DNA of 64,000 nt from Planctomicrobium piriforme (GTDB taxonomy: Bacteria > Planctomycetota > Planctomycetia > Planctomycetales > Planctomycetaceae), in NCBI GenBank assembly GCA_945860955.1, contig CAMATH010000001.1, forward strand, positions 1-64,000, given 5' to 3'. Shown here in pieces: positions 56,933 to 64,000 of this stretch. Below the pieces are notes generated by a model that saw nothing but the letters and a program-made list of their open reading frames with translations, was not told the DNA's origin and searched no databases. How positions within the stretch are numbered: the stretch's first letter is position 1; every line of letters begins with the position of its first letter. Position numbers and translations under genes: made by a program.

Positions 56933-57730
56933 TTACGCCGCCTTCGACAGCTTCAGGATGACCGGTTCCTTCTGAGCGACGATCGCGGTCAGGAACTGTT
57001 CGAAGACCTGCATGTCGAGTGCCGACGCGGTCTCGTTCTCGGGATGCCACTGGACCCCCAAGGCGAACCAGTTGGGATCGGTCGATTCAATCGCTTCGAC
57101 AACGCCATCGGGAGCGGTCGCCGACACCATGAAGCCCTTGGCGACGGTGTTCACCGCCTGGTGGTGGCCGCTGTTGACGCGGATTTCGCCCGGTCCGTAG
57201 ATCTTGTCGACCCGGGTTTCCGGAACGATGTTGAGGATGTGACGCAGCGTGCTTTCCACCGGGTCATGGTGGTGCAGAGCTTTGGGACACTCTTCGGGAA
57301 TGTGCTGGTAGATGGTTCCGCCGCAGATGACGTTGAGCAACTGCATGCCACCACCAATCGCCAGAATGGGCATCCGCATTTCCACCGCCATACGACAGAG
57401 CCGGCGGTCGAAGTCTTCGCGGCGGGAAGCCATCGGGCGGGTGTGCGGATGCTTGTCCATTCCCAGACGCACGGGATCGAGGTCTTGTGCGCAACCGGAG
57501 AGGACCACGCCGTCGAGCATCTGGAGGAATTGCTTGAGGTCGGCGTCGTCGGCGAGCGGGGGGACCAGCACGGGAATCGGGTTGATGAAGTCGACGTCGC
57601 GGGGACCGGTCTTCAACCGGGTCGCCGACACCGAATCGTAGTAACCGGCATTGAACCAACTGAGCGCGATCGCATCCTTGCGCGCGGGTCGAAAATCACC
57701 GTTGATGCCGATCAGGGGTTTCGTGGCCAT
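56933..57730 (-). CDS. Class I amidotransferase-family protein with Cys-to-Gly nucleophile (peptidase C26-like)
   Basis: This 265-residue protein matches gamma-glutamyl-gamma-aminobutyrate hydrolase and related class I glutamine amidotransferases. VNSGHHQAV and the catalytic His/Glu pair (VQWHPE, H229 and E231) are kept. At the nucleophile elbow the expected Cys is Gly: AIGGGMQLLNV, G126, codon GGT where TGT would give Cys. It is therefore probably not a standard hydrolase. The ATG at 57730 has GAAGGA upstream. A long non-coding leader lies before it. Confidence 0.88.
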   Translation of the reverse strand: MATKPLIGINGDFRPARKDAIALSWFNAGYYDSVSATRLKTGPRDVDFINPIPVLVPPLADDADLKQFLQMLDGVVLSGCAQDLDPVRLGMDKHPHTRPMASRREDFDRRLCRMAVEMRMPILAIGGGMQLLNVICGGTIYQHIPEECPKALHHHDPVESTLRHILNIVPETRVDKIYGPGEIRVNSGHHQAVNTVAKGFMVSATAPDGVVEAIESTDPNWFALGVQWHPENETASALDMQVFEQFLTAIVAQKEPVILKLSKAA

Positions 57731-58322
57731 TAGCAGTCCTTCGCAACGTGTCACGGGGAAACGGTATGAACTCTCGTTCCATGCGCGAAGCCGACGACCA
57801 CGTCGACTGTGTGCGAAGCGAAACCCGGTTGCATCTCGTTCGATTCCTGAAAGGAACGAACGCTGGATGAACAACCAGAAACAGCCCGAAAGCGTTAGAA
57901 AGATGCCCAGAGCCGGCGGACTGTGGCGAAACTCGCCCCACCAATCCCCTCGGCCTGAAAGACGCCCGGCCAACGCGACACGCTACGGGTTTCCCCGCGA
58001 GAGATGGTCTCTCTCTGGTCGCAGATTGTTGGCTTGACGCGGTTCATCCTTGAACACTCCCGAACCAATTCCCTCGGCTCGCATGGCACGGTGAACAACT
58101 CACCCGCCTCACGGAACATCTCCGTCGCTGGCGAAGAATTCTCTCATTCGCGTCGCGACGAGTGGGATGATAAGCAACCCGCTCCGACGAAGTCAAAACA
58201 AAACCTGATTTTGTGGAAAAATTGTCTCAAGTCACCCTTCAGGCACAACCGGTAGTATCTGACTTCGGGTCCTGGAGGGGGCAACACACGAATCTCTCTT
58301 GACGCATCCCAGTCCTTTCGGA
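57731..58322. other. Long intergenic/leader region of the amidotransferase-family gene
   Basis: This 592-bp region has no supported gene; the frames inside have no homology. A sigma-70-like promoter on the minus strand at 58196-58167 would give a leader of about 430 bases before the gene at 57730. No known riboswitch or small RNA is recognised in it. Confidence 0.5.
58167..58196 (-). promoter_or_regulatory. Putative minus-strand promoter, TTGACT-18-TATCAT
   Basis: On the minus strand TTGACT (58196-58191) and TATCAT (58172-58167) are 18 bp apart. It is the best match in the 592-bp gap and points at the amidotransferase-family gene. Confidence 0.4.
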
Positions 58323-58820
58323 TTAAGCCACCGAAACGCCGACCGGGGCACCGAAGAGTTCCAACATCATGGCATGTCGATACTCAAAAATCTTTGTCAG
58401 ATCAGGCTTTACGAACAGGCGATGAACGATCGCCCCCCCCAGAACGCGGTAGTGAATGTCGTCAAGGCAAACGGTTCCTCCGTCCCGTTCTTCGAACCGG
58501 TGTTCATGGTGCCACAGGCGATACGGCCCGTGAACCTGCCGATCGACAAACCGATAGGGAGGTTCCCACGCGCTGATTTCACTCCGCCACCGCAAGGAAA
58601 TTCCATGCAGCCGCAGTGAATAGTCAATCAGCAGCCCTTTCTGCATGACGATTGGCGATGGGGTTTCGATCTGGAAATGCAGCAGTTTTGGCGTGAGAAT
58701 CTCCAGATTGTGAGCGGTCGAAAAGAACTCGAACACCTCCCCCAGCGGACGCGGCAACCAGACCCGTGACTGCAATCGGTACGATTTCTGTTCCAGGTCG
58801 AAGGAAAACACGGGGCGCAT
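58323..58820 (-). CDS. SRPBCC family (START/Bet v1-like) protein
   Basis: This 165-residue protein has the SRPBCC/polyketide cyclase-like fold: LPRPLGEVFEFFSTAHNLEILTP near the N-terminus and a run of beta-strands through RFEERDGGTVCLDDIHYRVLGG. Similar planctomycete proteins bind small hydrophobic ligands or act in lipid or pigment handling. The ATG at 58820 gives the usual length; the upstream frame to 59045 is unlike the family. No neighbours suggest a pathway. Confidence 0.86.
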   Translation of the reverse strand: MRPVFSFDLEQKSYRLQSRVWLPRPLGEVFEFFSTAHNLEILTPKLLHFQIETPSPIVMQKGLLIDYSLRLHGISLRWRSEISAWEPPYRFVDRQVHGPYRLWHHEHRFEERDGGTVCLDDIHYRVLGGAIVHRLFVKPDLTKIFEYRHAMMLELFGAPVGVSVA

Positions 58821-59292
58821 GGCGCACTCCAGAATGGGCGGTGAAACGGACCGCCAGATTCTAGGAGCGGCTGGGAGAGAAACCGCATTCGAACGCGCCC
58901 GGTTAATCTCTGTGCGGCCGAAAACGAGAAGTTTGCTGAATAGGATGGGTCTCCGACCCGGCCGCCCAAAACGGCGGCTTGTGTTTCCCCTTGGTCGCCG
59001 CCACAGGACGTGCCAGAGACCCGTCCTGCGGCGACCCGTGGCCACTGTCTCAATTCAGGTCGCGTGGGGCATCAAACGACAGACCCCAAGCCGGATCGGG
59101 CCTGGGGGCGAATGTCTCATGAATCCCCGGTAAATCGCGTCGATATGACGGATGACGGTTGCGGTCGTCATTTTTCGGTTGGTCGCTCCCCGCCGGCCCG
59201 TTATCATATCGGTGCCGGCTGATTGATGTGTTCCCCCCTGGGAGCTTCGGTCCGCGCTGTAGGTTGCGATTGTCGTGAACGAAAGGGGAGTG

Positions 59293-60711
59293 ATGCACAG
59301 CTTGGCTGTCGACGCGGGATCTACTTTCAACAGGCGGACGTTCCTGGTCGCCTCTGCCGCGCCGTTGTCTGCGCTGGCATCGGGGCGACCGCTCGCCGCC
59401 GAGACGTCGCCGACTTCGGGCCGGGCCAAATCGACCATTCTTTTCTTCCTGAGTGGCGGCGCTTCGCACATCGACATGTGGGATTTGAAACCGCATGCGC
59501 CCGCGGAATACCGGGGACCGTTCCAGCCGATCGCGACCACCGCTCCAGGAGTGGTGTTGTGTGAACACCTGCCGCTTCTCGCCCGTCAGACGCATCATCT
59601 GGCGCTGGTCAACAGTGTGCGGGGTTCCGTCAGCACCAATGATCATCACGCCGGCTATTACTACAACCTGACGGGGCACGCGCCCGACCCGACATTCCTG
59701 TCGCTGGGAAACAACCGGACGCCGTATCCCGACGACTGGCCCTCGATTGGTGCCGTCGTCGGTGCGAAGCGACCAAAGCATTCGCAGCTTCCCAATTTCC
59801 TCACGCTGCCGCAGAAGGAAGGGGCACCCGCGTACACGCGCCCGGGCCAGTTCGCCGCCCGGCTGGGCCTGGAGTTCGACCCGCTCTATATCGAAGGAGA
59901 CTCCAAAGCTCCCTTGAGATTCCAGGTTCCATCGCTGGTGCTGCAAGAGGGGACATCGCCCGCCCGGCTGAAGGATCGCCGGGCTTTGCTGGGGGCGTTT
60001 GACGATGTCCGCAGAGATTTTGACTCGCTGGCCCCCTCGCATGGGTGGAATTCACAACAGCAGCGAGCGCTGTCGTTGCTGCTGTCGTCGGGAACAACGG
60101 CGGCGTTTGATGTCGCCAGTGAGCCGACCGAGATTCGGCAACGCTATGGCGAGACCGTCAACGGAATGAGCCTGCTGGCGGCCCGGAGACTGGTCGAAGC
60201 GGGGGTGCCGTTCATAACCGCCTTCTGGCGCGGCGATCCCGACGGGCTGAACAAAAAGTGCGCCAGCGGGGGAGGCTGGGACACGCACGGCAACAATTTC
60301 AACTGTTTGAAGGAAGACCTGTTGCCAGAGTTTGACCGCTGTTTTTCGGCACTGATAGAAGATCTCGCCAACCGATCGCTGCTGGATGAGACCCTGGTCT
60401 TCATCACCAGTGAGATGGGACGCAAACCCAAAATCGGCGACCCGCGAAGTGGTGGCGTCACGGGGGCGGGCCGCGATCACTGGACGCATTGCCTGACTGA
60501 CGTGTTGGCGGGTGGGGGGGTGCGCGGGGGGCAAGTCTATGGCTCCAGTGATCGTTTCGCCGAGTATCCGGCCAACAAACCGGTGACCCCCGGCGACGTG
60601 GCTAAGACCGTGTTCCACGCGATGGGAATCGATGATCTGCAGGCGTTTGACAATCAGAACCGCCCGTACGACCTGCTCGCCGACGGGACAGCGCTGACGG
60701 AGCTGTTCTGA
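59293..60711 (+). CDS. DUF1501 family protein
   Basis: This 472-residue DUF1501 protein has an N-terminus with NRRTFLVASAAPLSALAS, a Tat-like signal followed by a hydrophobic stretch. The family blocks FFLSGGASHIDMWDLKP, the central GGGWDTHGNNFN, and the C-terminal TSEMGRKPK...GRDHW are complete. The ATG at 59293 is preferred for its AAAGGGGAG ribosome binding site; a GTG at 59275 is in the same frame. No DUF1549 gene is beside it, so it is the second DUF1501 protein here without the usual partner. Confidence 0.92.
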   Translation: MHSLAVDAGSTFNRRTFLVASAAPLSALASGRPLAAETSPTSGRAKSTILFFLSGGASHIDMWDLKPHAPAEYRGPFQPIATTAPGVVLCEHLPLLARQTHHLALVNSVRGSVSTNDHHAGYYYNLTGHAPDPTFLSLGNNRTPYPDDWPSIGAVVGAKRPKHSQLPNFLTLPQKEGAPAYTRPGQFAARLGLEFDPLYIEGDSKAPLRFQVPSLVLQEGTSPARLKDRRALLGAFDDVRRDFDSLAPSHGWNSQQQRALSLLLSSGTTAAFDVASEPTEIRQRYGETVNGMSLLAARRLVEAGVPFITAFWRGDPDGLNKKCASGGGWDTHGNNFNCLKEDLLPEFDRCFSALIEDLANRSLLDETLVFITSEMGRKPKIGDPRSGGVTGAGRDHWTHCLTDVLAGGGVRGGQVYGSSDRFAEYPANKPVTPGDVAKTVFHAMGIDDLQAFDNQNRPYDLLADGTALTELF

Positions 60712-61021
60712 ACCGGTGCAATCGCACTGCCGACAGCGAGCCGACCGGCGTCAGCCGTCGGGTTTTTCGCGGGGATGTCGCGGGCGCGTTGTGATCGATT
60801 TCGCAGCTTCACACGACGGGAGCCGCCTGGGCGGCTTGTAATCTTTGGGTGGCCCGTCACATCGCTCAGCCACGGCAATGGCGTTCATGGATGAGCAAAG
60901 CCGAGTCGGAAACCGAACTCAAAGTCTTGCGGCACTGTATTCAGCGCGGACTCCCTTTGGTGGTTACTCACCTCCGGCTTTTACCGGCGCTTTCCCAGAC
61001 CCCTTGTTTCTTACCCTCGCG
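60712..61021. other. Intergenic region before the convergent glycosyltransferase-like gene
   Basis: This 310-bp region lies between convergent genes. I see no gene and no strong terminator hairpin; the open frames inside have no recognisable domain. Confidence 0.45.
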
Positions 61022-63568
61022 TCACCGAGTCCGCAGTACCGGAAACACCTCAAACGTCTTGAGAACCTCTTTACCCGCAAGCCGGGTCACCGGTTCATTT
61101 CCCCAGCTTCGTACGACTTCCAGCTTCCCCGCGTCGAGTTCGTCGAGAGGCAACCCCGCACCGGGAATACTCCAAGGGGGGCCTAGAACTCCCAGTTCGC
61201 GCAACTGCTCAAATCGACTCGGGGAAACGAACTGGGTGTACCCGTAGTTGCCGGGGGATCGGTACCGCAAGATCTCCAGCCAGTTGACGTAGATGTGCGT
61301 GATCCCCTCGGCTGCCAGTTGGTTTTGAATGCTCTTCCAGTCGCGAAACGGCCTGTTTGTGGATTCGCCCGTCCAGTCGGGATCTCCGAGCCAATCTTCA
61401 AACAGCGACTGGTCAAACACGGTGTTGTACGCGACGGGAAACCGCGATTCGAACATCTCGGCGTCCCCCACAGACAACACTTTGGAACCCTCGGGAAGGG
61501 TTTCATTCAGATGCACCAGTTCGGGCGCGGTCAATCGGGCGACAAATCGCGACGCATCCGAGAAGCTGCTGAGAAAACTATTGTTTCCTCCCAGCGGGCT
61601 GACGGAGAATGTCAGGTTGTAGAACAACAGCAACGCGGCCAATCCGACCAGCCCCACCCGCAACAACGTGCCCCCCCCAACTCGTCCCCCTTCGTTCGAA
61701 TCTTGGCGGATGGCGAGTCGCGTCCAGAAGACACTCCCCCCCGCACCGGCCAGCAGTGCGACGATTGGCAGCATGGGAACCCAGAATCGGTCGAGCCGAT
61801 GCGTCAGCGCCCAGCACGACACGAACAGCCAGCCAACATACAACCAGAGACGCAACGCCGCCGGTCGCGATTCCCGGAAGAACAGCGTCAGCGGGGCGAG
61901 GCTGAATAGGAACGGGCTTTGCCAGTCGTTCTTGGCAGCGATCTCCAGCAGCAGGGCGACGACACTGCCCGCGGAAAAGTCGCTGGAGCTGTGCGCTTTC
62001 CGCCACCGCGCGTTGAGGTCGGCGCTCCAGTCGGCACCACCGAAAATCGTCCATCCGAGCGGATAGACCGGGTTGCCTGTTTCAACCAGATTCTTGAGCA
62101 GCCACGGTCCGACGGCCAGCGTGACCCCGGCGAGAAAGATCACGGCACCACGCCAGCGTCGCCAGACACCGGTCGGACCAGGATTTCCCCCCGGACCCGG
62201 CTCCTCTCGCCGCGAGCCAAGAGTCCACATTGTTGCGACAAACAAAGGCGCGACTGAGGAAACCAAGCCGGGATATTTGCACGACATCGCCCCCCCGGCG
62301 AACAAGCCGGTCAAGAGGGGGCCGCTCCAGTCCAGCCGTTCGTCGAGTTTCCCTGTGGCGACTGATTGTGTGTTGGAATCCAGGCTCGTAGGTTCGGCTG
62401 GCGTGTCCCCCATTTCGCGACGCCCTTGATACCAGAGGACGTATCCCAACAGTGCCGCTGTCACATAAAAACACAATCCCCCTTCCGCGTACGCGATGGC
62501 GCTGATGCGATAGGCCCAGGGGGCCGAGAGCCAGACAATCGCCGCCAGACCACCGGCGAGGGGATTGAATAAGCGTCGGCCGAGCGCGAACAGGGCGGCG
62601 GCGGTCAACGGGATGAAGCACGCAAGGACGCACTTACCCACAACCGCGCCGCGGTACCAGTCCCCTCGGACGGTCATTGAGAACAGCGTCAGCATCTCCG
62701 TCGCAAATGGAAAACTGGTGTAGACGTTGTGCGGCAGAAAGCCGATCCGTCCCGCTTGCAGATATTCCTTTGGTCCCTGAAAATGGTACTCATTGACGTC
62801 GAAATCACTCGAGGGAAGCAACGCCCCCAACAGCATGATGAACAGGAATGGGGTGACCGTGGCCGCGAACAGCCAGCACCGTCGCAGACCCGAAGCGTCG
62901 CGATGTAATGGGTGGCCCCAAAAATTCCCTCCAGTTTTCGATTGCCGCGGCAGAAATGCCCGGACGACCACGTTGAGCAGCATCCCCAAGGCGATCACTG
63001 CCCACCCGACGCGCTGGTCCACGATTCCCGCCAAACCGAGCGCGAGAGTTGACAGCGAGAGTCCGATCAGCCCCAGTCCGATCCCCAGCACCTCCGACTC
63101 AACCAGACCACAGGGACGGACACCACGGATTGACGCGAGAATCAACCGACCCCAGCCCGCGGCCGCGCCGAGGATGAGGAAGGCGTACCCGACGAAATCG
63201 ACCCGGTCGGCGAGATGGGACCACGCGACAGAGGCTCCGCTTCCTGCTTCGCCGCGGGGAGTCTCGGAAAATGGTCCCGCAATCAGTTCGGGGGAGACCA
63301 TCAACACTTCAATGCGGTCGATCGAGCGGTTGTTCGAGAGTTCCGCCCGGAAAAAAAAGACGAGGAACCCCACGATCCACAGGAGCGCGACGGCGGTGGC
63401 CCCTGGGGAACTCGGGGCGATTGCCGCCTGGTGACTACTTTGTTGCGATTGAATTCGCAGCGCTGGCTTTTGAGGATCTTGCGTCGATTGCGGCCCAGAC
63501 ACGCTGGTTACTCCATGAAGACTCGGTTGAATGATCGAATCGACGAGCTTGATTCCGACTTCAATCAT
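61022..63568 (-). CDS. Large multi-span glycosyltransferase-like membrane protein (GT39/ArnT type)
   Basis: This 848-residue membrane protein has about a dozen hydrophobic segments starting near residue 60 (ATAVALLWIVGFLVFFF). A hydrophilic loop after the first spans carries DFDVNEYHFQGPKEYL, where Asp and Glu residues resemble the catalytic loop of GT-C glycosyltransferases that use lipid-linked sugars. The C-terminal ~170 residues are a soluble domain. The start at ATG 63568 is chosen over a TTG at 63601. The exact donor and acceptor are unknown. The O-antigen-ligase-like gene at 54637 is a possible partner in the same glycan process. Confidence 0.85.
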   Translation of the reverse strand: MIEVGIKLVDSIIQPSLHGVTSVSGPQSTQDPQKPALRIQSQQSSHQAAIAPSSPGATAVALLWIVGFLVFFFRAELSNNRSIDRIEVLMVSPELIAGPFSETPRGEAGSGASVAWSHLADRVDFVGYAFLILGAAAGWGRLILASIRGVRPCGLVESEVLGIGLGLIGLSLSTLALGLAGIVDQRVGWAVIALGMLLNVVVRAFLPRQSKTGGNFWGHPLHRDASGLRRCWLFAATVTPFLFIMLLGALLPSSDFDVNEYHFQGPKEYLQAGRIGFLPHNVYTSFPFATEMLTLFSMTVRGDWYRGAVVGKCVLACFIPLTAAALFALGRRLFNPLAGGLAAIVWLSAPWAYRISAIAYAEGGLCFYVTAALLGYVLWYQGRREMGDTPAEPTSLDSNTQSVATGKLDERLDWSGPLLTGLFAGGAMSCKYPGLVSSVAPLFVATMWTLGSRREEPGPGGNPGPTGVWRRWRGAVIFLAGVTLAVGPWLLKNLVETGNPVYPLGWTIFGGADWSADLNARWRKAHSSSDFSAGSVVALLLEIAAKNDWQSPFLFSLAPLTLFFRESRPAALRLWLYVGWLFVSCWALTHRLDRFWVPMLPIVALLAGAGGSVFWTRLAIRQDSNEGGRVGGGTLLRVGLVGLAALLLFYNLTFSVSPLGGNNSFLSSFSDASRFVARLTAPELVHLNETLPEGSKVLSVGDAEMFESRFPVAYNTVFDQSLFEDWLGDPDWTGESTNRPFRDWKSIQNQLAAEGITHIYVNWLEILRYRSPGNYGYTQFVSPSRFEQLRELGVLGPPWSIPGAGLPLDELDAGKLEVVRSWGNEPVTRLAGKEVLKTFEVFPVLRTR

Positions 63569-64000
63569 GGCGTTTTTCAGGCGTTGGTCAACAGCCGTCA
63601 AACTTGTTCGACAGAGCGAAGATCTGATTCACCATCCGGACGTGGGGGCTGTCGATTGAGGCGATCCGGTCGCGTGTTTGCCACAACCGGAGCGACGCCG
63701 CGGAGCGTCGTCGCTACTAAGCCGACAGCCCCCGTGCCGGATGGGGTCTTCAGGCGCTAAGAACCTGTCCAAAATTATACTCCTCGCGGTCCGCTTTGAG
63801 ACACTTTGATGGAGCCGCGCCCGTGGGGAAGCGAGAGTTCGATACCGCTTCGTCACGGGCGCACCTCCCCGAAATTGTCTCATTTCCGGCCGTACGAGGT
63901 ATAAACGTGTTGCCGAAGCGGCAGCGCCCCAGGGTCGTTCGCATGGCCCAGGGTCGCGTTTTTTCGCATCGGGCGCACATCGGGGCAGGCACTCAGAGAG
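63569..64000. other. Right-edge region with palindromic element, no supported gene
   Basis: No gene is supported in this 432-bp stretch; the two short minus-strand frames (63629-63883 and 63750-63992) lack domains and overlap each other. It contains the large inverted repeat at 63632-63744 and runs to the window end. Confidence 0.5.
63632..63744. repeat. Inverted-repeat element with nested hairpin
   Basis: GGGGGCTGTCG (63644-63654) and CGACAGCCCCC (63723-63733) are perfect inverted repeats. The outer flanks CCATCCGG (63632-63639) and CCGGATGG (63737-63744) also pair, giving arms of about 22 bp with a few mismatches. A nested hairpin, CGACGC (63693-63698) with GCGTCG (63705-63710), sits in the middle. 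This resembles a small non-coding repeat or MITE-like element. Confidence 0.6.

Noticed and set aside
63629-63992. Two short minus-strand frames at the right edge
   Set aside because: They overlap each other and the inverted-repeat element and have no homology features.

Overview
This window reads as chromosomal DNA of a planctomycete, most likely of the Planctomycetales. The evidence is a secreted cytochrome-type PSCyt1/DUF1549/DUF1553 protein, three DUF1501 proteins with twin-arginine-like N-termini, several secreted Gfo/Idh/MocA-type and alpha/beta-hydrolase proteins, high GC content (judged by eye) and many very large intracellular or membrane proteins without obvious families. There is no rRNA, no tRNA that I can recognise, no CRISPR array, no insertion sequence and no prophage. 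It is ordinary gene-dense chromosome with small operons on both strands.

Layout. 1-5.0 kb: a DUF1549/DUF1553 plus DUF1501 pair, bracketed by two oppositely oriented copies of one hairpin repeat. 5.1-10.9 kb: AlkD-like glycosylase, a CocE/NonD hydrolase, a THUMP-type RNA methyltransferase with unusual low-complexity insertions, a stand-alone Rieske protein and a PAP2 phosphatase overlapping an upstream DUF1501 gene. 12.6-19 kb is the housekeeping block: rng, rplU and thyX, then hpf-ptsN-ptsH-ptsI (a regulatory PTS without sugar transporters in view). 19.2-24.1 kb: class III aminotransferase, uvrB and an orphan beta-class DNA methyltransferase. 24.2-30.1 kb is a catabolic stretch: amidohydrolase, Tat-exported oxidoreductase, DUF6807 protein, a glucose-dehydrogenase-like enzyme, an HpcH/HpaI aldolase and a second Rieske protein. 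30.2-37.3 kb: a two-domain secreted hydrolase, scpB, an acidic protein with a His-Asp repeat, and ribonuclease D.

37.4-40.1 kb holds two convergent trans-sulfuration (Cys/Met metabolism) paralogues separated by a perfect bidirectional terminator; the second has no usable start codon next to a ten-base G tract. 40.2-45.8 kb: a Gfo/Idh protein and an oligopeptide-type ABC importer (lipoprotein plus two permeases, no ATPase). 46.0-54.5 kb is the least ordinary part: a degenerate Gfo/Idh-like protein is divergent from a predicted pseudokinase-TM-helical protein, which is translationally coupled to an aspartate-nucleophile alpha/beta hydrolase and followed by a 1333-residue protein of unknown family. 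54.6-64.0 kb: O-antigen-ligase-like protein, redoxin, a class I amidotransferase-family protein whose nucleophilic Cys is Gly, an SRPBCC protein, a third DUF1501 protein and a large multi-span glycosyltransferase-like protein.

How the parts work together. The PTS set (EI, HPr, EIIA) with hpf looks like a regulatory phosphorelay linked to ribosome hibernation. The 27.7-29.7 kb pair could oxidise a sugar and cleave a keto-deoxy acid. The pseudokinase locus is my best candidate for something undescribed: its catalytic motifs are lost, yet its fold landmarks are kept and it sits in a compact transcription unit with two conserved-looking partners. All functional assignments come from reading motifs; no database search was possible.
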